Part shown: positions 44,205-54,510 of the stretch, in pieces
Layout: every line of letters begins with the position of its first letter
Numbering within the stretch: position 1 is the first letter of the stretch
Source: Nodosilinea sp. P-1105
Lineage (GTDB): Bacteria; Cyanobacteriota; Cyanobacteriia; Phormidesmidales; Phormidesmidaceae
Length of the DNA stretch: 64,000 nucleotides
Direction of reading: 5' to 3'
Assembly (NCBI RefSeq): GCF_012911975.1
Contig: NZ_SMDQ01000011.1
Location: forward strand, 1 to 64,000
The notes under the pieces: model-generated
What the model was told of the DNA's origin: nothing
What the model saw: the letters and a program-made list of their open reading frames with translations, nothing else
Database searches by the model: none
Made by a program: the position numbers and the translations under genes

Positions 44205-47200
44205 TGGCGTCATCCAGGTGCTCCACGATGGGCAATGTCATGTAAAAAGTGCTGCCTTCCCCTAATAGACTGTCTACCCAGACATGGCCCTGATGCTGCT
44301 GCACAATCCGCTTACAGATGGCTAACCCTAGGCCAGTGCCCCCTTTTTTGCGAGCGTCGGACACATCCACCTGGTGAAACTGCTCAAAAATAGTGTCTAG
44401 CTTATCCGCTGGGATACCCCGCCCCTGATCTTTAACCGAGATCAGCACGTGGGGGGCGTGGGCGTGGGGCACGGGTAGGTGCAAGCCAGTCGCTGTGATC
44501 GCTGCCGTTAACCAGACGGTGTCCCCCGGTTCTGAGAACTTAATGGCGTTGCTGAGTAAGTTTGTCAGGGCCTGGACAATGGCATCAGGGGCGACGAGCA
44601 CCACAGCCTGGCAGATAGTGACCTGTAGCCTCACTGCAAACTGGTCGGCCAGGGGCTGCACCACTTCGACCGCTTGGTGTAGCACATCTGTCAAGGGCCA
44701 GGGTTCTATGGGCAGCTGCACCTGACCAGACTCCAGCCGCTCAAAACTCAAAATGTCATCCACCAGCCGTACTAGCCGTTTGCTGTTGTTGATGGCGATG
44801 CGTAACATGGCGTTGGACTTCTCAGGATTGCGATCGTAGATGCCTGCCCCCAGCAGGGCTAAGGCTCCTTCAATCGACGTGATGGGGGTGCGCAGTTCGT
44901 GGCTGACAATGGAGATGAACTCGTCTTTCAGGCGTTCGACTTGCAGGCGATCGCGGATATCTTGAACATGACCCACCACATAGAGGGGCTGGCCCTGGTC
45001 ATCGTCGATTAACGAGGCATTGACCACCACCGGTATGCGTTCACCCTGCTTGGTAACGTAGTGTTTTTTGACCTCAAACGTGTCAATGTCTCCCGCTAGC
45101 ATCTGCTGAAAAATAGCCAGTTCAGCCTCGATGTCTGGGGGGTGGGTCACCTCTGCAAAGTGGCGGCCTAGCAACTCGGCTTCGCTGTAACCGAGCAAGC
45201 TACAGTAGCGGCTATTGGCCCGCAAAAACCGTCCCTCCACCGACACGATGGAGACGCCAATTGGGGCATCGTCAAAGGCACTGCGAAAGAGCTGCTCACT
45301 GGCCTTGAGGGCGGCTTCCGCCTGCTTCATGCGGGTAATATCGAGTTCTACCCCATACCAAATGGTGCGGCCATCCTCCAGACGACGAGGGATAGAGCGC
45401 ACCGTTGACCATTGAATCTCTCCCCAGGTTGTGCGTTTGCGCATTTCCATCTCAAACTGGGAGAGATTGTCTAGAGACTCCTGGTTAAGCGCCTGGAGCC
45501 GGACTCGATCTTCTTCAATGATTAGGTCTAGCAGCGCATTAAAATCATTGACCACCACCTCAGGGGTTAAGCCCACCACCTGCTCAATACCGGCGCTGAT
45601 GTAAGAGAAATTAAAGCCTTTACCCGGCTCATGGATAAATTGGTAGACAAACCCTTTGGGCAGGTTATCCCCCACGGCCCGCAGCAGGGTTTCTTGCTCT
45701 TGCAAGCGGGCTTCCGCTTGTTTGCGCTCGGCCAATTCGGCTTGCAACTGCTGATATAGGCTGGCCTGGTAAATGGCGATCGCCAGTTGATTGGCAATCC
45801 GCTGCAATAGCTGAGCCTCTGACCCTTGCCACTGGCGGTAGTCGGCACAGGCATGGACGATCAGCAGCCCCCACACCCTTGAAGCACCACTCTCTTGAAT
45901 CTGCACAATGGGGGCAACCACCTTGGACTTGACCCCGATCTGGGTCATAAAGTCGACCAGGCAGTCAGCCCAGGGATCCAGGGCAACGTCTGGCACAATG
46001 CGTGGGTGGCCCTGGCAATAATGCTCGTAGCAGGCCTCCGGGAAGTGTTCGTCTTCCCATTGAGTGGTGGTGGTAACAGGGTAAGCAGGGTTGACGGCTT
46101 CTTGAATCACCTGGCCGACCCCTTCTGCGGTGAGGCGAAAGATCAAGGTGCGATCGGCTTGCAGGGTCTGTTGCACCGCCTTCACCGTAGTCGCCAAAAT
46201 GTCGTCCAGGTTCAAGGACTGACGGATCGTTTGGGTGATATCGGCCAGGAGCCGCTCCTCTTCCGCCTGAGCCCGTAGGGAGTCCTCCAGCCGTTTGCGT
46301 TCGGTCACATCATCAGCAAAACCGATGAATTGGAGTGGTTGCCCAGCCTCATCCAGACTCAAAAAGATTTCGGCTGAGACCCAACGAATCGTGCCATCGG
46401 GCCTGAAAATGCGATACTCCCGGTGCGCCCCATGGCTGATCTCCTGCTCTTGCAGGGAGGCCAGAACCATGGGGCGGTCCTCAGGATGAATAGGATCCAA
46501 CCAAGATTCTGGGTTGTCATAGAGGCTCTGGCAGGAGCGACCCCAGATTTTCTCGTAGCCAGGGCTGATGTAAAGATACTGACCCGACTGGGCACAGCGG
46601 ACAAAAAAGAGCTGATTGATATAATTAGCCACCTGCTGAAAGCGCTCTTCGCTTTCTCGTAGGGTAGCCTCGGCCCGCCGTCGAGCCGTTATGTCCTCTA
46701 CATTCCCGACATAGCGTATGATATGACCATCGACATCAAAAATGGGAAAAGCCTGCGATCGCAGATAGCGCAACCCCTGCTCTGGGTGCAGCAGGCGATA
46801 TTCCTGGTCGAAGTGATATCCCTGATATTTTGCCTTCAGAGCCTGGGTAATTCGGGGCCGATCCTCTGGGTGCAGGCGTTCCAACCAATGATCTGGGGGC
46901 CGATGGGCAAAGGCTGGGGTAGGGCCAAACAAGGCTTCGTAGACCGGGTTGACGTAGGAATAGGCCTGCAAGTCTGTCTCGTAGACAAAAAAGCCTTCCT
47001 GGACCGTTTCAGCCAGTTGGCGAAACCGGGCTTCGCTCTGGCGCAGGGCCGCATCCGCCTGCTTGTAGTTGTCAATGTCGACCACGACCCCGTGCCAGGC
47101 CACCTCCCCATTCGGGCGACATTCGGGCTGGGAGTGGGCATGCACCCACTTGATTTGCCCCGAAGGGGTGATAATCCGGAACTGATAGGAAAAGGGGCTG

Positions 47201-48171
47201 AGGTGGTCTTCGCTTTCGGCGTCGGCGGCCAGATACCCGGCTCGGTCGTCAGGATGAATCAGATCCATCACTGTACTGGGATCCTGCATCACCTGCTCCA
47301 CGGTGATTTCGCCGATGCCTTCCACCGCAGAACTCAGATATTCAAACCAGACCCGCTTGCCCTGGGGTCCTGGGGCTTCCACCAGGGTGTAGATCATACT
47401 GGGGGACACCTGGCTGTATTGCTGTAGCCATTTTTCGGTCTGGCGCAGCTGGGCTTCCGCTTGTTTGCGATCGCTAATATCCCGATGGATCACAATCACA
47501 CAGTCTTGCCCATCCAGGGCGCAAACCTCAGCAGACAGCAGGGCTGTTTTCACCTGCCCCGACTGGGTGCGTAGGGGCACTTCCTGGTTCCGGATGTGAC
47601 CTTGCTGCTGCAAGGCATTGATGTAAGTCTGCCGGTCCTCAGGGTTAGCCCACAGGTTTAGGTTCAGGGAGGTGCGGCCAATTATCTCGTGGCGATCGCG
47701 GCCAAAGAACGCCAGCAGACTATCGTTTACCTCCAGCAGGCGACCGTCAGGGAAACTGGCGATCGCCATGGGGTCAGGGCTGTTGCGAAACACCGTGGCA
47801 AACTTTTTTTCTGAAGTGGCTAAATCTTGGTGAGTCTGCTGGAAAGACAGCTGCAGCTGGTTAGCCATCTGGTTGAACGATCGGGCTAATGTATTCAGCT
47901 CTGCGATCGGACTGTTCGTCGGCAAACGCTGATCCAACCGGCCCTGGGCTAGGGCCTGACTGGCTTGGCTCAGCCACCGCAGCCGCAACGCTAAGGCCTG
48001 GGCCATCCACAGACCACACCCCAGGGCCGCCACTATAATTGCCAGGTCGGCAATCAGATTCCGGGTCGAAAAGGTAAGTAAGCTGACCGCCCCAACCGCC
48101 AGCACCACCAGGGGAGTCGCGATCGCCCAACGCAACGGAATCTCAATGACCGGTGGACGAACCTGAGCCAT
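44197..48171 (-). CDS. Multi-PAS/GAF sensor histidine kinase
   Basis: 1324 residues. Two N-terminal membrane helices (WAIATPLVVLAVGAVSLL, LAIIVAALGCGLWMAQ) and a HAMP segment are followed by four PAS domains (about 120, 250, 380 and 505), a GAF domain (about 640-800), two more PAS domains (about 830 and 955), then HisKA (VSHELRTPITSIE) and HATPase_c (NLLSNAIKF, GTGLGLAI). The GAF domain lacks the CH dyad of bilin-binding phytochrome relatives, so it probably does not bind chromophore. It is followed by a truncated regulator. Multiple inputs are likely; no signal can be named. Confidence 0.95.
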   Translation of the reverse strand: MAQVRPPVIEIPLRWAIATPLVVLAVGAVSLLTFSTRNLIADLAIIVAALGCGLWMAQALALRLRWLSQASQALAQGRLDQRLPTNSPIAELNTLARSFNQMANQLQLSFQQTHQDLATSEKKFATVFRNSPDPMAIASFPDGRLLEVNDSLLAFFGRDRHEIIGRTSLNLNLWANPEDRQTYINALQQQGHIRNQEVPLRTQSGQVKTALLSAEVCALDGQDCVIVIHRDISDRKQAEAQLRQTEKWLQQYSQVSPSMIYTLVEAPGPQGKRVWFEYLSSAVEGIGEITVEQVMQDPSTVMDLIHPDDRAGYLAADAESEDHLSPFSYQFRIITPSGQIKWVHAHSQPECRPNGEVAWHGVVVDIDNYKQADAALRQSEARFRQLAETVQEGFFVYETDLQAYSYVNPVYEALFGPTPAFAHRPPDHWLERLHPEDRPRITQALKAKYQGYHFDQEYRLLHPEQGLRYLRSQAFPIFDVDGHIIRYVGNVEDITARRRAEATLRESEERFQQVANYINQLFFVRCAQSGQYLYISPGYEKIWGRSCQSLYDNPESWLDPIHPEDRPMVLASLQEQEISHGAHREYRIFRPDGTIRWVSAEIFLSLDEAGQPLQFIGFADDVTERKRLEDSLRAQAEEERLLADITQTIRQSLNLDDILATTVKAVQQTLQADRTLIFRLTAEGVGQVIQEAVNPAYPVTTTTQWEDEHFPEACYEHYCQGHPRIVPDVALDPWADCLVDFMTQIGVKSKVVAPIVQIQESGASRVWGLLIVHACADYRQWQGSEAQLLQRIANQLAIAIYQASLYQQLQAELAERKQAEARLQEQETLLRAVGDNLPKGFVYQFIHEPGKGFNFSYISAGIEQVVGLTPEVVVNDFNALLDLIIEEDRVRLQALNQESLDNLSQFEMEMRKRTTWGEIQWSTVRSIPRRLEDGRTIWYGVELDITRMKQAEAALKASEQLFRSAFDDAPIGVSIVSVEGRFLRANSRYCSLLGYSEAELLGRHFAEVTHPPDIEAELAIFQQMLAGDIDTFEVKKHYVTKQGERIPVVVNASLIDDDQGQPLYVVGHVQDIRDRLQVERLKDEFISIVSHELRTPITSIEGALALLGAGIYDRNPEKSNAMLRIAINNSKRLVRLVDDILSFERLESGQVQLPIEPWPLTDVLHQAVEVVQPLADQFAVRLQVTICQAVVLVAPDAIVQALTNLLSNAIKFSEPGDTVWLTAAITATGLHLPVPHAHAPHVLISVKDQGRGIPADKLDTIFEQFHQVDVSDARKKGGTGLGLAICKRIVQQHQGHVWVDSLLGEGSTFYMTLPIVEHLDDAND

Positions 48172-48390
48172 GGTCTAACAGCAATATGGAGCCCGAACTA
48201 CAAACCCTGGTTGGGGGTGCCCCCAACCGACGTCAAGACAGTTTTCCTGAAGATTCTAACCCTTAGCGGTTCCAGGCGTGTATCCATAGCCAGACAGGAT
48301 GAAGTTAAAGCAGAACTGGAGTGGCGGGCATGGCTGCGATCGTTAAAGTAAGCTTGAGACTGCAGCCTATCACCTGCGGTTCCTCAAGCG

Positions 48391-49941
48391 ATGCCCAAAT
48401 GGTTTAACACCGCTGGCCCCTGCCAGGCCGATATCCACTACATGCTATCTCCGCTAAAACGCCTGCCCAACCTGGAGCGGTTAGTGGCCCAGCGGGGCTA
48501 CTTCGTAATCCATGCCCCTCGGCAGACGGGCAAAACCACGGCCATGCTCACCCTGGCTCAGCAGTTAACAGAGAGTGGACAATACAGTGCCATTATGGTG
48601 TCTGCCGAAGTGGGTGCCGCCTTCCCCCATGATCCAGGCACGGCAGAAGCGGCCATCCTGAGCGACTGGCGGCAAGCGGCCCAATTTCGCTTACCCCCAG
48701 AGTTACAACCGCCCCCCTGGCCCCGGACCGTTCCGGGCCAACAAATTGGGGCGGCGCTGAGCACATGGGCCAAACTCTCCCCTCGTCCTCTGGTTGTCTT
48801 GATTGACGAAATCGATTCCTTGGGTGATCAGACGTTAATTTCGGTGCTGCGTCAGTTACGCTCTGGTTATCCCAACCGCCCCGCTGGGTTTCCCCAATCC
48901 GTAGCCCTGATCGGGGTCAGGGATGTGCGCGACTACAAAGTTGCCGCTGGAGGTAGTACCCGCCTCAATACCTCCAGCCCCTTCAATATTAAGGTTGAGT
49001 CCCTTACCCTGGGCAACTTTTCGCAGGCAGATGTCGCTGCACTCTATCAGCAACACACGGCAGAAACCGGACAGGTCTTTTCTGTGGAGGCCATACACAG
49101 GGCCTTTGACCTCACCCAAGGGCAACCGTGGTTGGTGAATGCGTTAGCTCGCCAAATTGTAGAGGTTATTGTCCCTAACCTCAGTGAAAAGATTACCCCT
49201 GACCATGTGAACATCGCTAAAGAAATTCTGATTCAACGGCAAGACACGCATCTGGATAGTCTGGCCAGTCTTCTACGGGAAGACCGGGTTAAAGCGATTA
49301 TTGAACCGCTTCTGGCAGGGCAAGAGCTAGGCAATGTGCCCGCCGATGATGTGCAATTTTTGCTAGATCTAGGCCTCTGCCGCCACAGTCCCCAAGGCGG
49401 ACTGCAGGTGGCCAACCCTATCTATCGGGAAGTATTGCCTCGGGTTTTGAGTCAAACCCCCGAGGCCTCTTTGCCGCAGATTACCCCTAGTTGGTTGCAC
49501 TCAGATGGCACCCTCGCCCCTGATAAATTGCTGCAGGCTTTTCTGAGCTTCTGGCGCCAGCATGGGCAACCCCTGCTGAAGAGTGCGCCCTACCACGAGA
49601 TTGCCCCCCACCTGGTACTGATGGCTTTTTTACATCGTGTGATCAACGGTGGTGGCACCCTGGAGCGAGAATATGCCATCGGCTCTGACCGGATGGATTT
49701 GTGCCTGCGCTATGGCGATGTCACCCTGGGCATGGAACTGAAGGTGTGGCGAGCAGGGCGACCGGACCCCAAGCAAGCAGGTCTGGGGCAGTTAGACCGT
49801 TACCTGAGCGGGTTGGGGCTTAGTAGCGGTTGGTTGGTGATTTTTGACCAGCGACCGGGACAGCCTCCTATCGCCAAGCGCACCACCACAGAGCAGGCCC
49901 AAACAGCCAGTGGACGAGCCGTTACAGTCATTCGGGGGTGA
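48391..49941 (+). CDS. AAA ATPase with C-terminal PD-(D/E)XK nuclease-like domain
   Basis: 516 residues. The N-terminal ATPase has a Walker A motif APRQTGKTTA and Walker B VVLIDEIDSL. The C terminus (about 415-500) has a PD-(D/E)XK-like core: DRMDLCLRYG, then MELKVWR, then a helix QLDRYLSGLG. This matches the AAA-ATPase plus nuclease-superfamily group (often labelled DUF1703/PF08011), common in cyanobacteria and Bacteroidetes and suspected of roles in mobile-element biology or defence. It stands alone near a single MITE-like end. Whether it cleaves DNA is unknown. Confidence 0.85.
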   Translation: MPKWFNTAGPCQADIHYMLSPLKRLPNLERLVAQRGYFVIHAPRQTGKTTAMLTLAQQLTESGQYSAIMVSAEVGAAFPHDPGTAEAAILSDWRQAAQFRLPPELQPPPWPRTVPGQQIGAALSTWAKLSPRPLVVLIDEIDSLGDQTLISVLRQLRSGYPNRPAGFPQSVALIGVRDVRDYKVAAGGSTRLNTSSPFNIKVESLTLGNFSQADVAALYQQHTAETGQVFSVEAIHRAFDLTQGQPWLVNALARQIVEVIVPNLSEKITPDHVNIAKEILIQRQDTHLDSLASLLREDRVKAIIEPLLAGQELGNVPADDVQFLLDLGLCRHSPQGGLQVANPIYREVLPRVLSQTPEASLPQITPSWLHSDGTLAPDKLLQAFLSFWRQHGQPLLKSAPYHEIAPHLVLMAFLHRVINGGGTLEREYAIGSDRMDLCLRYGDVTLGMELKVWRAGRPDPKQAGLGQLDRYLSGLGLSSGWLVIFDQRPGQPPIAKRTTTEQAQTASGRAVTVIRG

Positions 49942-50104
49942 GTCGCGCTTTTTATGCCAAAGGTCTAGTGGTCTGTCATGCCAGTCGTGACGAGTTAACA
50001 GGGTCTGAGGTGCAAGGTCTACGGTTCACGGTCTACGGCTCGCCTTAAACCGCGTACCTTAAACCGTGAACCCTGTCAGCCCAGCATTTTTAAAAAGCCT
50101 AAAA
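49942..50104. repeat. Spacer with MITE end and heptamer-type repeats
   Basis: CTAGTGGTCTGTCA at about 49970 matches the end of the MITE-like element at 35506. It is followed by CTACGGTTCACGG and TTAAACCGTGAACC units (50015-50075), inverted to one another and related to the ACCGTAA heptamers at 16044. No gene. Confidence 0.65.
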
Positions 50105-50191
50105 CGGAGAGGGAGGGATTCGAACCCTCGGTGGGTGTGACCCCACAACAGATTTCGAGTCTGCCGCATTCAACCACTCTGCCACCTCTCC
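50105..50191 (-). tRNA. tRNA-Ser (anticodon CGA)
   Basis: On the minus strand, an 87-nt tRNA with acceptor GGAGAGG pairing with CCTCTCC, discriminator G, a T arm with GGTTCGAATCC, and an anticodon loop CTCGAAA (CGA) on the stem GCAGA/TCTGT. The long variable arm (TGTGGGGTCACACCCACC) is type II, as in tRNA-Ser. It decodes UCG. CCA is not encoded. It probably has a promoter in the 154 bp before TldD/PmbA. Confidence 0.95.
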
Positions 50192-50345
50192 AGGTGTGAA
50201 TTTATATTACCCCCGATTGGCCCCAGGGGGGAGGGGTGCAGTGGCGATGGCTGGATCGATATCAGGATTGAGCCTTCCCAGGGGGACGACCATCCGCGAA
50301 GATAGATGCAGGTTTCACCCATTTTTATCTTGCCGCTGAGCCCCT

Positions 50346-51650
50346 ATGGAGTCCTGCCTACCCGACGATTTGCTAGCTGAACAGTTGCTTGACCTGGCGC
50401 TAAAGCATGGGGCAGAGGCGGCGGAGGTGCTGCAATCGCGATCGCAGTCGCATCCGGTGTTTTTTGAAGCTAACCGCCTCAAACAGCTAGAAAGTTCTGC
50501 CGCAGCCGGTACCGCCCTACGCCTATGGGTCAACAATCGTCCTGGTCTGGCGGTGGCCTATGGCCATGTGCCAGCGGAGGCCATTGTGGCCAAAGCGCTA
50601 GCCATCAGCGCCCTCAACGATCCAGAACCAACTGAACTGACGACAGGGGGGCGCCACCATTACCCCGATATGGGGCAGGCGGTTACCGTCGAGCAGTTGA
50701 TTACCTGGGGAAACGAGATCCGCGATCGCATCTGTAGAGCCTATCCCGACAGCATCTGTGGGGTCGATTTAGAGTGCGATCTGGAAACCACCCGCATTCT
50801 CAACAGCCACGGACTGGACTGCTACTACAGCGATACTACTCTCAGCGCCTACGGCTCCGCAGAATGGATTCGAGGGGATGACTTTCTCTGCGTCAGCGAT
50901 GGCCAGACCCAACGGGATCGCTTAGATAGCCAGCGCCTGGCGGATCAAATTCTGCAACGGCTAGGGTGGGCGGAAACAACGACGGTGGTTAACACCGGCC
51001 GCATGCCCGTGATTTTTACCGCTAAAGCCGCAGATATGTTGTGGAGCACCCTGCAGTCTGCCCTCAGTGGCAAACGAGTCTTGGAAGGATCGTCCCCCTG
51101 GAGTGATGGTCTAGGGGAACAGATGACCGCTGCCGCCATTACCCTCTACCAAGACCCTGAGGTCGGCCCCTTTAGCTGCCCCTTTGACGACGAGGGCACC
51201 CCCACCGAACCCCTGACGTTCATTGAAAATGGGGTGGTGCAGCTGTTTTACTGCGATCGCACCGTGGGTCGCGACCTGGGTGGCAAATCCACCGGCAATG
51301 GGTTTCGTCCTGGCCTCGGCAGTTACCCTACCCCCAGTCTTTACAACACGTTGATCAAACCTGGCGATCGCTCCCTGGACCAACTGATCGCCAGCGTGGA
51401 CGAAGGCATTTTGGTGGATCAAATTTTGGGGGGTGGGGCTGGCATCTCCGGCGACTTTTCCATCAATATTGACCTGGGGTACCGTATCCGCCGCGGGCAG
51501 TTGGTGGGGCGCATCAAAGACACGATGGTGGCGGGCAATGTCTATGCCGCGCTCAAACACCAGATGGAACTGGGCAATGACGCCGACTGGAATGGGTCCT
51601 GTTATACCCCCTCGGTGTTGGTGGATGGCTTGTCAGTGACCAGCGGATAG
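50346..51650 (+). CDS. TldD/PmbA family metalloprotease-like protein
   Basis: 434 residues, TldD/PmbA family. In Escherichia coli, TldD and PmbA together degrade small peptides such as the CcdA antitoxin and process microcin. It aligns better with the PmbA (TldE) member, since it has the N-terminal EQLLDLALKHGAEAAEVLQ block and late GGGAGISGDFS and VGRIKDTMVAGNVYAALK motifs. The TldD zinc motif HExxxH is not seen, which also fits PmbA. A TldD partner is not in the window. It is 6 bp before the aminotransferase gene, so the two are cotranscribed. Confidence 0.85.
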   Translation: MESCLPDDLLAEQLLDLALKHGAEAAEVLQSRSQSHPVFFEANRLKQLESSAAAGTALRLWVNNRPGLAVAYGHVPAEAIVAKALAISALNDPEPTELTTGGRHHYPDMGQAVTVEQLITWGNEIRDRICRAYPDSICGVDLECDLETTRILNSHGLDCYYSDTTLSAYGSAEWIRGDDFLCVSDGQTQRDRLDSQRLADQILQRLGWAETTTVVNTGRMPVIFTAKAADMLWSTLQSALSGKRVLEGSSPWSDGLGEQMTAAAITLYQDPEVGPFSCPFDDEGTPTEPLTFIENGVVQLFYCDRTVGRDLGGKSTGNGFRPGLGSYPTPSLYNTLIKPGDRSLDQLIASVDEGILVDQILGGGAGISGDFSINIDLGYRIRRGQLVGRIKDTMVAGNVYAALKHQMELGNDADWNGSCYTPSVLVDGLSVTSG

Positions 51651-51656
51651 GTAATT

Positions 51657-52481
51657 ATGCCCTATTGGTTTAACGGTCACCTGCACCCTGGCGATCGGAT
51701 AGATCTAGGGATTCACGACCCTGCCTTTCTCTATGGGGCTACGGTGTTCACCACCCTGCGGGTTTACGACCAAAGCCTAGACCACCCCTTAACCCAGTGG
51801 TCAGCCCACCAGCATCGGTTACAGCAGACCTTAACCGACTTCCATTGGCCAGCCCCAGACTGGGCCCAGGTGCGGCGCGGGGCAGAGCACCTCAAGCGTA
51901 ACTATCCGGTGCTACGCATCGCTTGCTTGCCAGATAGCCGCGAGTTGATCACGGGACGGCCCCTGCCGACCCACCTGGCTACCCGCCAAACTAAAGGTAT
52001 TACCGCCTGGGTAGCCCAATCTGGCCCCTATCACAGGGGGTTACCCCAGTACAAAACCGGCAACTATTTAGGCAGTTGGCTGGCGTTGCAAGCCGCCCAA
52101 GCCCAAGCGGCCAAAGAAGCGATCCTGGTGAATAACGCGGGTGATTGGCTAGAAACCAGCACCGGCAACCTGTGGGGATGGGCCAGGGGGCAATGGTGGA
52201 CTCCCCCCTGGCAGGCTGGCCTCTTACCCGGTATTGCTCGCCAGCAAGTGCTTGATCACTTCCATCGGCTGGGTATACCTGTGCACACCCAGCCCTGGAC
52301 CCGGCCTCTGATCCCCACCCTAGAGGTTCTGGCCTATACCAACGGCGTGGTGCAGGTCGTCCCGATACACACAGTCTTAGAAGATCAGAGTAGACTGGAA
52401 TTTGACCCCCAACATTCTTGTTTGGGAGAACTAAGGGCCGTATTTCAGTGGCCCAACCCAAGAAAACTGAAAGATCAATAG
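51657..52481 (+). CDS. Class IV aminotransferase (PabC-like)
   Basis: 274 residues of the branched-chain aminotransferase/ADC lyase fold, PLP-dependent. The PLP Lys is in QYKTGNYLGSWLAL and the family NLWG motif follows ETSTGNLWGW. It could be aminodeoxychorismate lyase (PabC, folate synthesis) because of its length and PabC-like NNAGDWLETSTGN block; a D-amino-acid transaminase is an alternative. It begins 6 bp after the TldD/PmbA gene. Confidence 0.8.
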   Translation: MPYWFNGHLHPGDRIDLGIHDPAFLYGATVFTTLRVYDQSLDHPLTQWSAHQHRLQQTLTDFHWPAPDWAQVRRGAEHLKRNYPVLRIACLPDSRELITGRPLPTHLATRQTKGITAWVAQSGPYHRGLPQYKTGNYLGSWLALQAAQAQAAKEAILVNNAGDWLETSTGNLWGWARGQWWTPPWQAGLLPGIARQQVLDHFHRLGIPVHTQPWTRPLIPTLEVLAYTNGVVQVVPIHTVLEDQSRLEFDPQHSCLGELRAVFQWPNPRKLKDQ

Positions 52482-52665
52482 CCCATTCCAACGGATCGCG
52501 TTAACATAAATTAATATCCTTCTAATTAAACGATTTTTCCTGGCCCAGATTCAACTATTTCCAGCTTCCTCAGGGAAACAGCAATAGTCTCTCTAGGCTT
52601 GTCCGATCAAAATCGATCTTTAGATTCACATTTCAGTTCTAGATGTTAGTGGAGGCATTACCCCG

Positions 52666-54507
52666 GTGAACAAACGGTGGAGAAATGCAGGTCTGTACGC
52701 CTTGCTCGTAGTCGTGGTCATTGCTCTGGCCACAGCCATTTTTGATGGCTCTGGTCAGGAAACCCAAACCTGGCGCTACAGCAAGTTTTTAGACGCTGTA
52801 CAAAACAACCAAATTGAGCGGGTCAATATCAGTGCCGATCGCACCCGCGCCCGCTTTACCGATCCTGAAGGCAACGGTCAGGTGATAGTCAACCTGCCCA
52901 ATGACCAGGAGCTCATCAACACCCTGGAAACCAATAATGTTGACATTGTGGTGTTGCCCCAAAGCGACGACAGCGTTTGGGTGCGCGCCTTCAGCACCCT
53001 GTTAATTCCCGTGTTGCTGCTGGGGGTGCTGTTCTTTGTGTTGCGGCGGGCCCAGAGTGGTCCCGGCAGCCAGGCCATGAACTTTGGTAAATCTAAAGCG
53101 CGGGTACAAATGGAGCCCCAGACTCAGGTCACTTTTGGCGATGTGGCTGGCATTGAACAAGCCAAGCTAGAGCTGACCGAAGTGGTGGACTTCCTCAAAA
53201 ATGCCGACCGCTTTACCGCTGTTGGGGCCAAAATTCCCAAAGGGGTGCTGCTGGTAGGGCCTCCAGGGACCGGTAAGACCCTGCTAGCTAAAGCTGTGGC
53301 TGGGGAAGCTGGGGTACCCTTTTTCTCCATCTCCGGTTCCGAGTTTGTGGAAATGTTTGTCGGGGTTGGGGCCTCCCGGGTGCGTGACCTGTTTGAGCAG
53401 GCCAAAGCTAATGCCCCTTGTATCGTGTTCATCGACGAGATCGACGCTGTCGGGCGTCAACGGGGTGCTGGCTTAGGTGGCGGTAACGACGAGCGGGAGC
53501 AAACCCTGAACCAATTGCTGACCGAAATGGACGGCTTCGAGGGTAACACCGGCATTATTATCATTGCTGCCACCAACCGCCCCGATGTGTTGGATGCGGC
53601 CCTGCTGCGTCCTGGACGTTTTGACCGCCAGGTGGTGGTGGATCGGCCCGACTATGCTGGTCGTCTGGAAATTCTCAACGTCCATTCCCGGGGCAAAACC
53701 TTTGCCAAAGACGTGGACTTGCAGAAGATTGCCCGGCGTACCCCTGGCTTTACTGGGGCAGACCTGTCTAACCTGCTGAATGAGGCGGCAATTCTGGCGG
53801 CCCGTCGCAATCTCACCGAAATTTCTATGGATGAGGTGAACGACGCCATTGACCGGGTGCTGGCTGGTCCCGAGAAGAAAGATCGGGTGATGAGCGAGAA
53901 GCGCAAAGAGCTAGTGGCCTATCATGAAGCGGGTCACGCTCTGGTGGGTGCATTGATGCCCGACTACGACCCAGTGCAGAAAATCAGCATCATTCCCCGG
54001 GGACGAGCCGGTGGGTTAACCTGGTTCACCCCCAGCGAAGATCGCTTAGAGTCTGGCTTGTACTCCCGCTCCTACCTGCAAAATCAGATGGCTGTGGCTT
54101 TGGGTGGCCGAATTGCGGAAGAAATTATCTTCGGCGAAGAGGAAGTCACCACCGGCGCCTCCAACGACTTGCAGCAGGTGGCTCGTGTTGCCCGGCAAAT
54201 GGTGACTCGCTTTGGTATGAGCGACCGGTTGGGACCTGTGGCCCTGGGTCGTCAGCAGGGCAATATGTTTCTGGGCCGCGACATTGCCTCTGAGCGTGAT
54301 TTCTCGGAAAGCACAGCCGCCACCATTGACGCTGAAGTCCGTTCTCTGGTGGATGAGGCGTATCGGCGGGCCAAAGAGGTGCTGACCGGTAATCGTCACA
54401 TTCTTGACCAATTGGCTAACATGCTGGTGGACAAGGAAACGGTTGATTCTGAAGAGTTGCAGCAGCTGCTGACCACCAATGAAGTGCGCATGGCCACCAT
54501 CGCCTAA
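52666..54507 (+). CDS. ftsH: ATP-dependent zinc metalloprotease FtsH
   Basis: 613 residues, the membrane-bound AAA protease that removes damaged membrane proteins, including photosystem II D1. Start GTG 52666. Two membrane helices flank a periplasmic/lumenal loop ([19 protein letters not shown] and [18 protein letters not shown]). Walker A GPPGTGKT, Walker [12 protein letters not shown], and the zinc site HEAGH are intact. Cyanobacteria have four FtsH proteins; this one resembles the thylakoid type, but I cannot fix the paralogue. A repeat copy begins 4 bp after its stop. Confidence 0.97.
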   Translation: MNKRWRNAGLYALLVVVVIALATAIFDGSGQETQTWRYSKFLDAVQNNQIERVNISADRTRARFTDPEGNGQVIVNLPNDQELINTLETNNVDIVVLPQSDDSVWVRAFSTLLIPVLLLGVLFFVLRRAQSGPGSQAMNFGKSKARVQMEPQTQVTFGDVAGIEQAKLELTEVVDFLKNADRFTAVGAKIPKGVLLVGPPGTGKTLLAKAVAGEAGVPFFSISGSEFVEMFVGVGASRVRDLFEQAKANAPCIVFIDEIDAVGRQRGAGLGGGNDEREQTLNQLLTEMDGFEGNTGIIIIAATNRPDVLDAALLRPGRFDRQVVVDRPDYAGRLEILNVHSRGKTFAKDVDLQKIARRTPGFTGADLSNLLNEAAILAARRNLTEISMDEVNDAIDRVLAGPEKKDRVMSEKRKELVAYHEAGHALVGALMPDYDPVQKISIIPRGRAGGLTWFTPSEDRLESGLYSRSYLQNQMAVALGGRIAEEIIFGEEEVTTGASNDLQQVARVARQMVTRFGMSDRLGPVALGRQQGNMFLGRDIASERDFSESTAATIDAEVRSLVDEAYRRAKEVLTGNRHILDQLANMLVDKETVDSEELQQLLTTNEVRMATIA

Positions 54508-54510
54508 AGC

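Noticed and set aside
45970-46060. Possible bilin-binding GAF domain (cyanobacteriochrome)
   Set aside because: The segment ACYEHYCQGHPRIV lacks the Cys-His dyad in the right place, so a chromophore is unlikely.
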